From NCBI RefSeq assembly GCF_039542905.1, contig NZ_BAABIS010000001.1, positions 3,224,001 through 3,288,000 on the forward strand: a stretch of 64,000 nucleotides of DNA, read 5' to 3'. Below are positions 25,591-33,555 of this stretch, in pieces. The position numbers were made by a program, and so were the translations under genes. Under the pieces are notes generated by a model, which was not told where the DNA came from, ran no database searches, and worked only from the letters and a program-made list of their open reading frames with translations. The stretch's first letter is position 1; the number at the start of each line of letters is the position of its first letter. The stretch comes from Kitasatospora terrestris (lineage in GTDB: Bacteria > Actinomycetota > Actinomycetes > Streptomycetales > Streptomycetaceae).

Positions 25591-25901
25591 CGGCCACCGC
25601 CGACCATGGTGTGGATGCCGTCCTCGGTCTCCCGGTAGTTGGCCGCGCTGTCCTGCAGGCCCTCCGCCGCGAAGTCCAGCACCTCCATCAGGTCCGAGAG
25701 GTTCTGCTGCTCACCGGTGGCGTGCTCGTTGTACCCCTCGTGCAGCTCGTCCGAGTCCGGCAGGTGCCCGAACGCCCCGCCGGGCACCTCGACACCCGCC
25801 AACACCGACTGAATCCTCGCCAGTTGCTCCCGCTGCTGCTGGATCAGCGCCGCGTAGCGGTCCAGCGCCTCGGGCCGCACCCGGAAATCGGGCTCGCTCA
25901 T
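25587..25901 (-). CDS. Small helical EspC/WXG100-like partner protein
   Basis: A 104-residue, mostly helical protein, similar in length and pattern to EspC-type or WXG100-type T7SS proteins. It has an N-terminal helix with QQQREQLARIQ, a Gly-rich turn GGAFGHLPDSDE, then a second long helix ending YRETEDGIHTMVGG. It lacks a strict WXG. ATG 25901 is chosen because the frame upstream is Arg/Gly-rich noise. It overlaps the downstream 331-residue WXG protein gene, suggesting the two form a heterodimer, as WXG pairs usually do. Confidence 0.72.
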   Translation of the reverse strand: MSEPDFRVRPEALDRYAALIQQQREQLARIQSVLAGVEVPGGAFGHLPDSDELHEGYNEHATGEQQNLSDLMEVLDFAAEGLQDSAANYRETEDGIHTMVGGGR

Positions 25902-26070
25902 ACCCCGTCGTCCTCCCCGTTGGTCCCGCACCGCACCGGTGGCGGCGGCACGTGACCGATCACCCTATCGACAGCCGAGCACATGTGCGGTCCGGGGCGG
26001 CCGACCACCCTGCCGATAGGATCGGCCGCCGAACTGGCGTACGGGGAAGCACACACCTTGGGGGAGAACC

Positions 26071-27681
26071 ATGACGTACCCGCAGCCGCCCACCCCTCCG
26101 GGGGGACCGCAGCAGACTCCGCCGCCGCCCTGGCAGGAGCAGCCGGCGGCCGCACCGCCGCCCGGCCGGTTCCCCTCCCCGCAGTTCCCCGGCGGCCCGT
26201 ACCAGCAGGGCCCGCAAGGCTCCCACCAGCAGGGGCCGCAGGGTCCGTACCAGCAGGGGCCGTTCCCTCCGGGCCAGTTCCCCCCGGGCCAGTTCCCCCC
26301 GGGGCAGTTCCCCACCCAGTACACCCCGCCCACCGGCCCCGAGGGCCGTCCGCCCCGGCGCGGACTGCGCGCCCTGCTCATCGTCGGGGGCGTCGTCCTC
26401 GGACTCGTCGCGATCTTCGCCGGCCTGGTGGTGTACAAGATCTCCACCAGACCCGCCCCGGTCGACCTCTCGCACGAGACCAGCCCGTGGCAGAAGCTCG
26501 CCGACAACATGACCGCCGCGCTCGCCGCCAAGGACGAGGAGGCCTTCCTCAAGCCGTTCCAGGGCGACGCGCTCCGTGAACAGCAGCGCAAGGTCTTCCG
26601 CAACCTCGTCAAGATCCCCTGGGAACAGGCGAAGTGGGAGACCGAGTACCCCTCCCCGCTCAACGGCGACATGATGGTCACCTTCGCCCACCAGGTGAAG
26701 GGCGTCGACAACAAGCCGGTCCCCGAGCGGTACAACTGGCGGGTCCAGCCCGGCACCGGAGCCCCGGTCATCACCGAGGTCGCCAGCGCGAAGGGACGCG
26801 ACGGCAAGCCCCGCGAGGACGCCTACTACCCCGCGCCCTGGGACTACTACCCGGACTTCGCCGTCGAGATCCGCGACAACCTGGTCGCCGTCTCCGACCA
26901 GAAGCAGGTCGCCGAACTCAAGCGCGACATCGACGTGATGAGCCAGGCCGCCAAGGACGACCTCGCCGCCTGGAAGAAGTCCGCCCCCGCCGCGCCCAAC
27001 GGCCGCGAGAGCGCCCGCGGCTTCTTCGTCGTCCTCGAGAAGGACCGCGCCGTCTATAACAAGCTCTACAACGGCGACGGCCGCGAGAACGACAAGCTCG
27101 AAGCCGGCGTCAACATGCCCGTCCCCGCCTACGGCACCGAGACCGAGAAGCAACTGGTGATCGGCGGCTCCCGGATCGTCATGGACACCTCGCTCAGCCG
27201 CTTCACCAGCGCCGACTGGAAGAACGGCGTCACCGAGATCAGCCGCCACGAGATGGGCCACGCCCTGGTCGAGGTCCTCGCCACCGAAGTCGTCCTGGTC
27301 GAAGGCCTCCAGGACACCCAGACCTGGGTCGTCGAAGGCTTCGGCGACTACATGGCGTTCCGCGGCAAGAACGACCGCTTCCTCGCCGACCTGCGCGCCT
27401 CCCTCCAGGGCTTCGCCTTCGACGGCGAACTCCCCGAGAGCATGGACTTCTACTCCAAGACAGCCCGCACCCGCTCCGCGAACTACGCGCTCGGGGCCTC
27501 CGCCGTGCGCTACATGGCCGAGACCTACGGCGAGGACAAGACCTTCGCCTTCGTCATCGCCCACTACACCGCGCCCAAGGAGTACAAGCAGCAGATCACC
27601 ACGGCCACCGGCCGCAGCCTCGAACAGTTCCAGACCGAATGGGCCGCCTACGTCCGCGCCAAGGCCCCCGGCGTCGGCTGA
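26071..27681 (+). CDS. Membrane-anchored zinc metallopeptidase with Pro-rich cytoplasmic tail
   Basis: A 536-residue protein. Residues 1-97 are Pro/Gln/Gly-rich with FPPGQ repeats; a transmembrane helix (about 99-122) follows; the rest is outside. The gluzincin signature HEMGH (H393, E394, H397) is present, and WVVEGFGDY (E422) supplies the third zinc ligand, as in peptidase-MA-like enzymes. Residues 135-290 may be a separate NTF2-like or mediator domain. It is divergent from the WXG pair and convergent with the PPE-like gene, so it may process T7SS-exported or wall proteins; that role is inferred. Confidence 0.82.
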   Translation: MTYPQPPTPPGGPQQTPPPPWQEQPAAAPPPGRFPSPQFPGGPYQQGPQGSHQQGPQGPYQQGPFPPGQFPPGQFPPGQFPTQYTPPTGPEGRPPRRGLRALLIVGGVVLGLVAIFAGLVVYKISTRPAPVDLSHETSPWQKLADNMTAALAAKDEEAFLKPFQGDALREQQRKVFRNLVKIPWEQAKWETEYPSPLNGDMMVTFAHQVKGVDNKPVPERYNWRVQPGTGAPVITEVASAKGRDGKPREDAYYPAPWDYYPDFAVEIRDNLVAVSDQKQVAELKRDIDVMSQAAKDDLAAWKKSAPAAPNGRESARGFFVVLEKDRAVYNKLYNGDGRENDKLEAGVNMPVPAYGTETEKQLVIGGSRIVMDTSLSRFTSADWKNGVTEISRHEMGHALVEVLATEVVLVEGLQDTQTWVVEGFGDYMAFRGKNDRFLADLRASLQGFAFDGELPESMDFYSKTARTRSANYALGASAVRYMAETYGEDKTFAFVIAHYTAPKEYKQQITTATGRSLEQFQTEWAAYVRAKAPGVG

Positions 27682-27698
27682 CCCGCCGGTCGGACGCG

Positions 27699-27735
27699 GA
27701 AGGAGCGGGCGGCCCGACGGGCCACCCGCTCCTTC
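27699..27735. terminator. Bidirectional terminator hairpin
   Basis: Between convergent genes ending at 27681 (+) and 27769 (-). Arms GAAGGAGCGGG and CCCGCTCCTTC plus an inner GGCCC/GGGCC, separated by one mismatch pair and a short GAC/GAC-like loop. The long GC stem can serve either direction. Confidence 0.8.
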
Positions 27736-27768
27736 CTGCTTCTACGGCCGTCCCCTGCCGCCGATCGA

Positions 27769-29259
27769 CTACTCGATCACCGGCGGGTTGGCCGTGCCAC
27801 CGCGCCAGGTGTCCTCGTCCTCGACCAGGTAGTCCGGACGGTTCCCGTCCTTGCCCTTCTTCTTGCCAGCGCCACCGGCACCCGGCGCACCGTGCATCCC
27901 GGCAGCACCAGCACCGGCCTGGCCACCACGGCCCCGGCCGAGGCCCGAACCGCCCTCGGTGAACGCCCGGCCGCTCGCAGCACCGCCCTTCGCGCCGCCG
28001 ATCGTGCCACCGGCCTTGCGGACCAGGCCGCTTCCGCCCTTGCCGCCGCCCTTGGCACCACCGCCGCCGCCCATGCCGCCGCCGTGCATACCGCCCATGC
28101 CGCCCATACCGGCAGCACCACGGCCCTGCGCGGCACCACCGGCACCGGCACCACCGGCACCAGACCGGCCGCCCGCACCGGCACCACCCGCGCCACCACT
28201 GGCCGTCCCGGGACGCCCGGCACCGCCGGCACCGGTCACGCCACCGCGCGAACCGCCACCGACACCACCGCCGCCCATCCCCGGGATGTAACCGGCACCG
28301 CCGCCACCCGGCACGTAGCCGCCACCGCCGCCACCACCGCCGCCGACACCCGGCAGACCGCCACCACCGGTGCCCGGCAGCTGCGTACCGCCACCCGGCA
28401 TGGTGTTGTGGTCCGGAGGCGTCCACCCGTCGATGTTCGTCCGCGGCGGGATCGCCGGCACGTGCCCCGGCAACGTCTCACCCGGCGGCACGTGCCCGGG
28501 CACCTGCGGCGGCTGCGGATGCTGCGGCGGCACCCCGGGCGAACTCGGCGGCAGGTCCCCGCCACCACCCGGATCCGTCGGCACCTTCTTCGGCGGCATC
28601 ATCGGCGGAACGGGCTGCGTGGGCGTCTGCTGAACCGGCGGAGTCGTCGGCTTCGGCGGGAACGCCTCACGGTTCTCGTTGTCGTTCCCGTACTCGGGAG
28701 GCGGCGGCATCTCATTGGCCGCCTTCTCGTAGTACGGCGCGAGGTACTCCATCGTGCCGATGGCGTACTGGTGCTGGATCTCGGTCGCCGAGAGCTCGTC
28801 GTAGTTCTTGTTGACGGCGGCGAAGCGGTCCATGCCGCCGGCGAGGTCGGCCTTGAACTGCGCGTCGGAGCGGTCACCCATGTCGGTGACCCACTTCCAG
28901 CCGCTGTCCAGGCTGCTCGGGACCTCGATGTCGGCCATGGCGGACTTGGTCGCCTTGAGCGCGTTGGCAGCGAGGTGCATGGCCGACGAGGTCTTGGCTG
29001 CGTGATCGGCCGTGTTGCTGAGGCTGGTCTGGATCTGGGTGGCCTTGCTGGAGAAGCCGTCCGCGGCAGCGCCGTCCCAGTTGGCCCGTGCGTGCTCGAC
29101 GGCCTTCTGGAGATCGGCTGCGGCGGACTGCAGCTCGGTCTGGACGGCGGCCCAGTGCTCGGCGGCCTTGCTCAGGTTCTCGGGGCTCGAGTTGGAGACC
29201 ATCGCCTTGAGCGGGATGAGGGCCTGGCCCTCGAACTCGGGAATGCGTCGTGCGGCCAT
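27769..29259 (-). CDS. PPE/WXG-type T7SS protein with Pro- and Gly-rich C-terminus
   Basis: A 496-residue protein. The N-terminal ~190 residues are helical with a WXG motif W61-D-G63 in ANWDGAAADGF. A Pro-rich stretch (about 195-300) and a Gly/Ala/Met-rich stretch (about 300-465) follow. The C-terminal end is acidic and non-repetitive (DYLVEDEDTWRGG), like the tails of actinomycete T7SS-associated proteins. The start is one base after the stop of the 109-aa WXG-like gene, with CAGGAG upstream, so the two are cotranscribed and likely paired. Probably exported or surface-exposed. Confidence 0.82.
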   Translation of the reverse strand: MAARRIPEFEGQALIPLKAMVSNSSPENLSKAAEHWAAVQTELQSAAADLQKAVEHARANWDGAAADGFSSKATQIQTSLSNTADHAAKTSSAMHLAANALKATKSAMADIEVPSSLDSGWKWVTDMGDRSDAQFKADLAGGMDRFAAVNKNYDELSATEIQHQYAIGTMEYLAPYYEKAANEMPPPPEYGNDNENREAFPPKPTTPPVQQTPTQPVPPMMPPKKVPTDPGGGGDLPPSSPGVPPQHPQPPQVPGHVPPGETLPGHVPAIPPRTNIDGWTPPDHNTMPGGGTQLPGTGGGGLPGVGGGGGGGGGYVPGGGGAGYIPGMGGGGVGGGSRGGVTGAGGAGRPGTASGGAGGAGAGGRSGAGGAGAGGAAQGRGAAGMGGMGGMHGGGMGGGGGAKGGGKGGSGLVRKAGGTIGGAKGGAASGRAFTEGGSGLGRGRGGQAGAGAAGMHGAPGAGGAGKKKGKDGNRPDYLVEDEDTWRGGTANPPVIE

Positions 29260-29260
29260 G

Positions 29261-29590
29261 TCAGTCCAACTCCTGCTGGTACTTGTTCATGGTGGCGACG
29301 CCTTCCATCTCCAGGCCCTTGTACGCGTTGTTGACGGTCTGGGTCTTGTCCCCGAACTCGTTGATCAGCGCGTTCAGATCGTTGATGGTGCGGCTGAGCC
29401 AGCCCTGCATGCGGTCGTGCGCCTGGTAGAGACCGTCGGCGTGGGTGAAGTTCACGCCGAAGTCCGACTGCGACACGATCGTGCCGTAGGTGCTCTTCTC
29501 AGTGGTCTGCGCCATGTTCTGCTGGATGGCCCGCAGTCTTTTTACGACTGCCTCCAGCTCGTCAGTGTTGACGCGGTATCCGTCGGCCAC
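29261..29590 (-). CDS. WXG100-like (EsxB-type) small protein without the WXG turn
   Basis: A 109-residue helical protein, partner to the downstream PPE-like protein. Two helices flank a turn reading SQSDFG (41-46) where WXG would be expected; a Trp occurs later (W64). GTG 29590 was chosen because GGGAGGAG lies upstream and the first residues (DGYRVNTDELEAVVKRL) resemble the usual beginning of such proteins. The mycosin gene follows at 29716-31104 further upstream in transcription order, so the three genes probably belong to one T7SS-linked unit. Confidence 0.8.
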   Translation of the reverse strand: MADGYRVNTDELEAVVKRLRAIQQNMAQTTEKSTYGTIVSQSDFGVNFTHADGLYQAHDRMQGWLSRTINDLNALINEFGDKTQTVNNAYKGLEMEGVATMNKYQQELD

Positions 29591-29715
29591 GCGGCCCTCT
29601 CCTCCCCCTGGAGTGTCGAATGCTTCCCCGTGTGCGTGCTCAACCAACAGGCGACAAGGTTCAGTTAGTCAGAGCGTTCGATCGTATCGCTTAACCGGCA
29701 CTTACTCATACACCG

Positions 29716-31104
29716 TCAGCGCTGCTGCTGGTTCCCACCCTGACCATACGGGTTCTGGTACGGGTTGGGCTGTGGCTGCTGCGGGTTCTGCGGCGGGAAA
29801 CCAGGCGGCGGAGCCTGGTTGCCGTACGGCTGCTGCTGGGCCGGCGGCCAGCCCGGAGCGGCGCCGTACGGAGGCTGCTGGGGCTGCCCGTAGGGCGGAG
29901 CCGGGGGTACGGACGGACGGCGACGGTTCTTGGTCGCGACGACGACGACGGCGATGAGGACCACCAGAAGAAGAACGATCCCCATGACGATCGTTCCGGG
30001 ACTGATGCCCCCGCTGGAGCCGGACTTGCTGGCCGGCCCCGTGCCCGGAAGCGTCGGAAGATCGGAGTTCTGGCCCGCCCCACCTGGGGTGGCGGCTCCG
30101 GACGACGCAGTTGAGCCGGCGCTCTTGGCGAGCGGCCCCTGCGCCGACCCGGCCGGAATGTCCATGGTCAGCGCCTCGTACGGGCGAAGGATGCCGTACC
30201 CGTAATGCGGGTCCGGCAGCTTGGCCCCCTGGAGAGCTCCCGGAACCTTCGCCGACTTCACCAGCCGGTTGGCCACTTGACCAGCGGTCAGCTGGGGAAA
30301 CTTGGCCCTGATCAACGCGGCGGCGGCAGAGACGTAGGCAGTCGAGTCGGAAGTACCGTCAGCCACGCAGTACAGACCGCCCGAGCAGTCTCCCGCGGTC
30401 ACCATCCGTACTCCGGGCGCGGAGAGCAGAACCTGCGGACCGTAGTTCGACTTCGACCAGGCCGCGTCGCTCTTGTCGGTCGCCCCGACCGCGAGGACAC
30501 CAGCCTCGTTGGCGGGGTTGTGGAGCACGTTCCTGCCGTCATTGCCGGCCGAGGCGACAACGAGGACATCGTGCTGGGCCGCGTACGCGAGCGCCTCGGT
30601 CAGGGCCGGCTCGCTACCTGCCGGGACGTACCCACCCTGGGAGACATTGATGATCTTCGCGCCGTGATCGACAGCCCACCGGATTCCCTGGGGGAATACG
30701 CTCCGCCCTTGTGAATCCTGCTTGTAGATCGGAAGGATCTTCGCCCCCGGCGCGAGCCCGACAACTCCCTCGCCGTTGCCATGCCCGTGGCCGGCGATCT
30801 CGGCGGCCATGCCGGTGCCGTGCGAATCGGTGGGCTTCTGGGCGAGGCCCTTGCCGCTGAGGTCGAAACCGGGGAGGACCTGTCCCGCAAGGTCCGGGTG
30901 GGAGGCGTCGACTCCCTCGTCGAGGACGGCGACGATGACTCCGTCGCCCTTGCTGACGCTCCACACCTTGCTGACGTCGTAGTAGGCGTTCACCCACTGC
31001 CCGTCACGCACCTGGTCCGCCGTGGCCAGGGGGGCAGCGGTGAGCAGCAGTGCGCCCGCCAAGGTCGTTGCGCCGAGTGCGCGCATGGCTTTGGTCAGCG
31101 TCAT
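29716..31104 (-). CDS. mycP: Type VII secretion-associated mycosin (subtilisin-like protease)
   Basis: A 462-residue S8 serine protease: signal peptide (1-29), catalytic domain (about 45-315), Ser/Gly-rich linker, C-terminal transmembrane helix (about 367-390) and a Pro/Gln/Tyr-rich cytoplasmic tail. Triad D62 (VLDEGVD), H95 (DSHGTGMA) and S252 (GTSDSTAYVSAAAAL), with the oxyanion Asn in SAGNDG. This membrane-anchored layout is diagnostic of mycosins, which stabilise and process components of ESX/T7 systems. Core eccB-E genes are not in the window. Confidence 0.92.
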   Translation of the reverse strand: MTLTKAMRALGATTLAGALLLTAAPLATADQVRDGQWVNAYYDVSKVWSVSKGDGVIVAVLDEGVDASHPDLAGQVLPGFDLSGKGLAQKPTDSHGTGMAAEIAGHGHGNGEGVVGLAPGAKILPIYKQDSQGRSVFPQGIRWAVDHGAKIINVSQGGYVPAGSEPALTEALAYAAQHDVLVVASAGNDGRNVLHNPANEAGVLAVGATDKSDAAWSKSNYGPQVLLSAPGVRMVTAGDCSGGLYCVADGTSDSTAYVSAAAALIRAKFPQLTAGQVANRLVKSAKVPGALQGAKLPDPHYGYGILRPYEALTMDIPAGSAQGPLAKSAGSTASSGAATPGGAGQNSDLPTLPGTGPASKSGSSGGISPGTIVMGIVLLLVVLIAVVVVATKNRRRPSVPPAPPYGQPQQPPYGAAPGWPPAQQQPYGNQAPPPGFPPQNPQQPQPNPYQNPYGQGGNQQQR

Positions 31105-31224
31105 CAGTTCCCCGTCGGTCGAGTGCCGCAGCCCGTTCGTTCTCGCAGTGCCCCCCGCGTGGCAGGCCGTTCGATGGTATCTCCCGACTGCCTGTCATGC
31201 GCAGGGCCCACGGCTTTCGGCCCG

Positions 31225-33555
31225 TCAGGCGAGGACGGTGGCGTCCTCGGGCTGGATGGGGAGGCGGCCGACGGGGAGGCCGGTGGCGGCGCGGACGGCG
31301 GCGGCGACGGCGGCGGGGGCGACGACGGCGGGGGCGGCGCTGACGGCCTTGGCGCCGAAGGAGGCGACGACGTCGCGTTCTTCGACGAGGGTGGCGATGC
31401 GGATGTCGGGGGTGTCGAGGGAGGTGGGGAGGCGGTAGCCGGTGAGGGAGGGGTTGACGGGGACGCCGCCCTCGGTGCGGAGGTCTTCGAAGAGGGCGAG
31501 GCCGACGCCCTGGGCGACGGCGGCTTCGATGCGGTCCTCGATCTGACGCGGGTTCAGGGCGCGGCCGACGTCCTGGGCGACGGTCATGTCGACGACGCGG
31601 ACGGTGCCGAGTTCGATGTCGACGTCGACGACGGCGCGCATGGCACAGTAGGCGATGGAGACGAAGGCGTCGCCCTGGCCGTTCTCGTCGAGGGGTTCGG
31701 TGGGGTGGGGGCGGCACTGGGCGGTGGCCCAGAGTTCGCGGCCTTCGAGTGCCTGGCTGACGGGCATGCCGAGGACGCCGTCGTACGAGGTGATCTTGCC
31801 GTCGGCGATGGTGAGGAGTTCGACGGACATGCCGAAGTCGGCGGCGATGGGCTGCAGCATCTGGTGGCGGACCATCAGTGCGGCGCGTTCGACGGCGCCG
31901 CCGGAGACCCAGGTGTGCCGGCCGCGGGCGGAGGGTCCGGCGGCGGACTGGTCGCTGTCGACGGGGGCGACGTAGACCTCGGAGACGCCGAGCACGGACT
32001 GGACGATCTGCCGGGCGAGGGTGGCGAAGCCCTGGCCGGAGTCGACGGCGGCGCAGATGACGGTGGCGTGGTCGCCGCTGACCCGGACGGTCGCGGTGGC
32101 GACCTCGTCCTCGCCCTCGGCGCCGAGCATGTGCACCATGCCGACGGCGTAGCCGATGCCGCGGCGGACGGCGGCGGGGTCGCCGGCGCCGCCGGGGCCG
32201 CCGGGGAGCAGCCAGTCGGCTTCGGGTTCGTCGAGCGGGAGGGCGGGCAGCGGGGAGTCGGCGAGGGCGTCGAGCAGGGCGCCGACGGGGGCGGGGCAGG
32301 TGACGGCCTGGCCGGTGGGCAGCGGGTCGCCGGTGGCCATGGCGTTGCGGCGGCGGATCTCCATCGGGTCGATGCCGACCCGGGCCGCGAGCTGGTCCAT
32401 CTGCGACTCGTACGCGAAGCAGGCCTGGAGGGCTCCTTCGCCGCGCATCCGTCCGGCGGGCGGGTTGTTGGTGCGCACGGCCCAGGCCTCGACGAAGACG
32501 TTGGGGCAGACGTACGGGCCGGCGGAGAAGGCGACGGCGGCGGCGAGGGCCTCGGCGGAGACGTCGGCGTAGGCGCCGCCGTCGAGCAGGATCTGTGCCT
32601 CGACCTTGACCAGGCGGCCCTCGGCGTCGGCGTGGTGGCGGTAGCGCAGCAGGGCGGGGTGGCGCGAGACGTGGGTCTGGAAGGACTCCTCGCGGGTGAG
32701 GGTCATCTTCACGGGGCGGCCGGTGCGCAGTGCGAGGAGGGCGAGGACGACCTGGAAGGAGAGGTCCTCGCGGTCGGCGGTGGCGCCGGGGACGCCGGTG
32801 ACGACCGTCCGGACCCGGTCGGGTTCGAGGCCGAGGCAGGCGGCGGTGCGGTCGCGGTCGCCGTGCGGGTCGGTGGTGGAGAGGTGGAGCTCGACGCCGC
32901 CGTCGGGGCGGGGGACGGCGAGGCCGGCTTCGGCGCCGATCGGGGCGGGGTCCTGGCGGCCGACCTGGTAGAGGCCCTCGACGATGACCTCGCCGACCGC
33001 GTCGGGGTCGCCGCTGCGCAGCGGGAGGTGGCGGAAGAGGTTGCCGTCGGGGTGCAGCGGCGGGGCGTTGAACGCGGCCTCGGGGTCGGTGACGGCCTCC
33101 AGCGGCTCGTACTCGACGACGATGGAGGCGGCGGCGAGCCGGGCGGTGTCGGGGTGGTCGGCGGCGACGGCGGCGACGGGTTCGCCGTGGTGGCGGACGA
33201 CGCCGGCGGCGAGCACGGGGCGGTCGGCGACGACCGGGCCGGCGGGGGCGCCGTCGGGGGTGCCGTCGGGGCCGGGCGGGAGGTCAGCGGCGGTGACCAC
33301 GGCGTGCACGCCGGGGACGGCGAGCGCGGCGGAGGTGTCGACGGAGACGATCCGGGCGTGCGGGTACGGGGAGCGCAGCACCGCGCCCCAGAGGAGGCCC
33401 TCGGCCCACAGGTCGGCGGCGTACGGGTAGATGCCGAGCGCCTTGGGCAGGGCGTCGGTGCGCAGCGGCGAGCTGCCGAGGCCGAAGGGTTCGGCCGGCT
33501 CCGCGGGGCCGGCGGCCGGGACCTCGGTGGCCGGGAGCTCGGTGGCGGAGGTCAT
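31225..33555 (-). CDS. Xanthine dehydrogenase-family molybdopterin-binding subunit
   Basis: A 776-residue large subunit of a molybdenum hydroxylase: N-terminal aldehyde oxidase/xanthine dehydrogenase a/b hammerhead domain (about 25-150) and molybdopterin-binding domain (about 165-760). Recognisable segments are ILLDGGAYADVS, NNPPAGRMRGEGALQACFAYE and AQDVGRALNP. The catalytic Glu of the family, normally in a K-GVGE motif near the C-terminus, seems to be missing: the sequence reads FGAKAVSAAPAV. The start overlaps the [2Fe-2S] subunit gene (ATGA). Substrate unknown; xanthine is not established. Confidence 0.88.
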   Translation of the reverse strand: MTSATELPATEVPAAGPAEPAEPFGLGSSPLRTDALPKALGIYPYAADLWAEGLLWGAVLRSPYPHARIVSVDTSAALAVPGVHAVVTAADLPPGPDGTPDGAPAGPVVADRPVLAAGVVRHHGEPVAAVAADHPDTARLAAASIVVEYEPLEAVTDPEAAFNAPPLHPDGNLFRHLPLRSGDPDAVGEVIVEGLYQVGRQDPAPIGAEAGLAVPRPDGGVELHLSTTDPHGDRDRTAACLGLEPDRVRTVVTGVPGATADREDLSFQVVLALLALRTGRPVKMTLTREESFQTHVSRHPALLRYRHHADAEGRLVKVEAQILLDGGAYADVSAEALAAAVAFSAGPYVCPNVFVEAWAVRTNNPPAGRMRGEGALQACFAYESQMDQLAARVGIDPMEIRRRNAMATGDPLPTGQAVTCPAPVGALLDALADSPLPALPLDEPEADWLLPGGPGGAGDPAAVRRGIGYAVGMVHMLGAEGEDEVATATVRVSGDHATVICAAVDSGQGFATLARQIVQSVLGVSEVYVAPVDSDQSAAGPSARGRHTWVSGGAVERAALMVRHQMLQPIAADFGMSVELLTIADGKITSYDGVLGMPVSQALEGRELWATAQCRPHPTEPLDENGQGDAFVSIAYCAMRAVVDVDIELGTVRVVDMTVAQDVGRALNPRQIEDRIEAAVAQGVGLALFEDLRTEGGVPVNPSLTGYRLPTSLDTPDIRIATLVEERDVVASFGAKAVSAAPAVVAPAAVAAAVRAATGLPVGRLPIQPEDATVLA

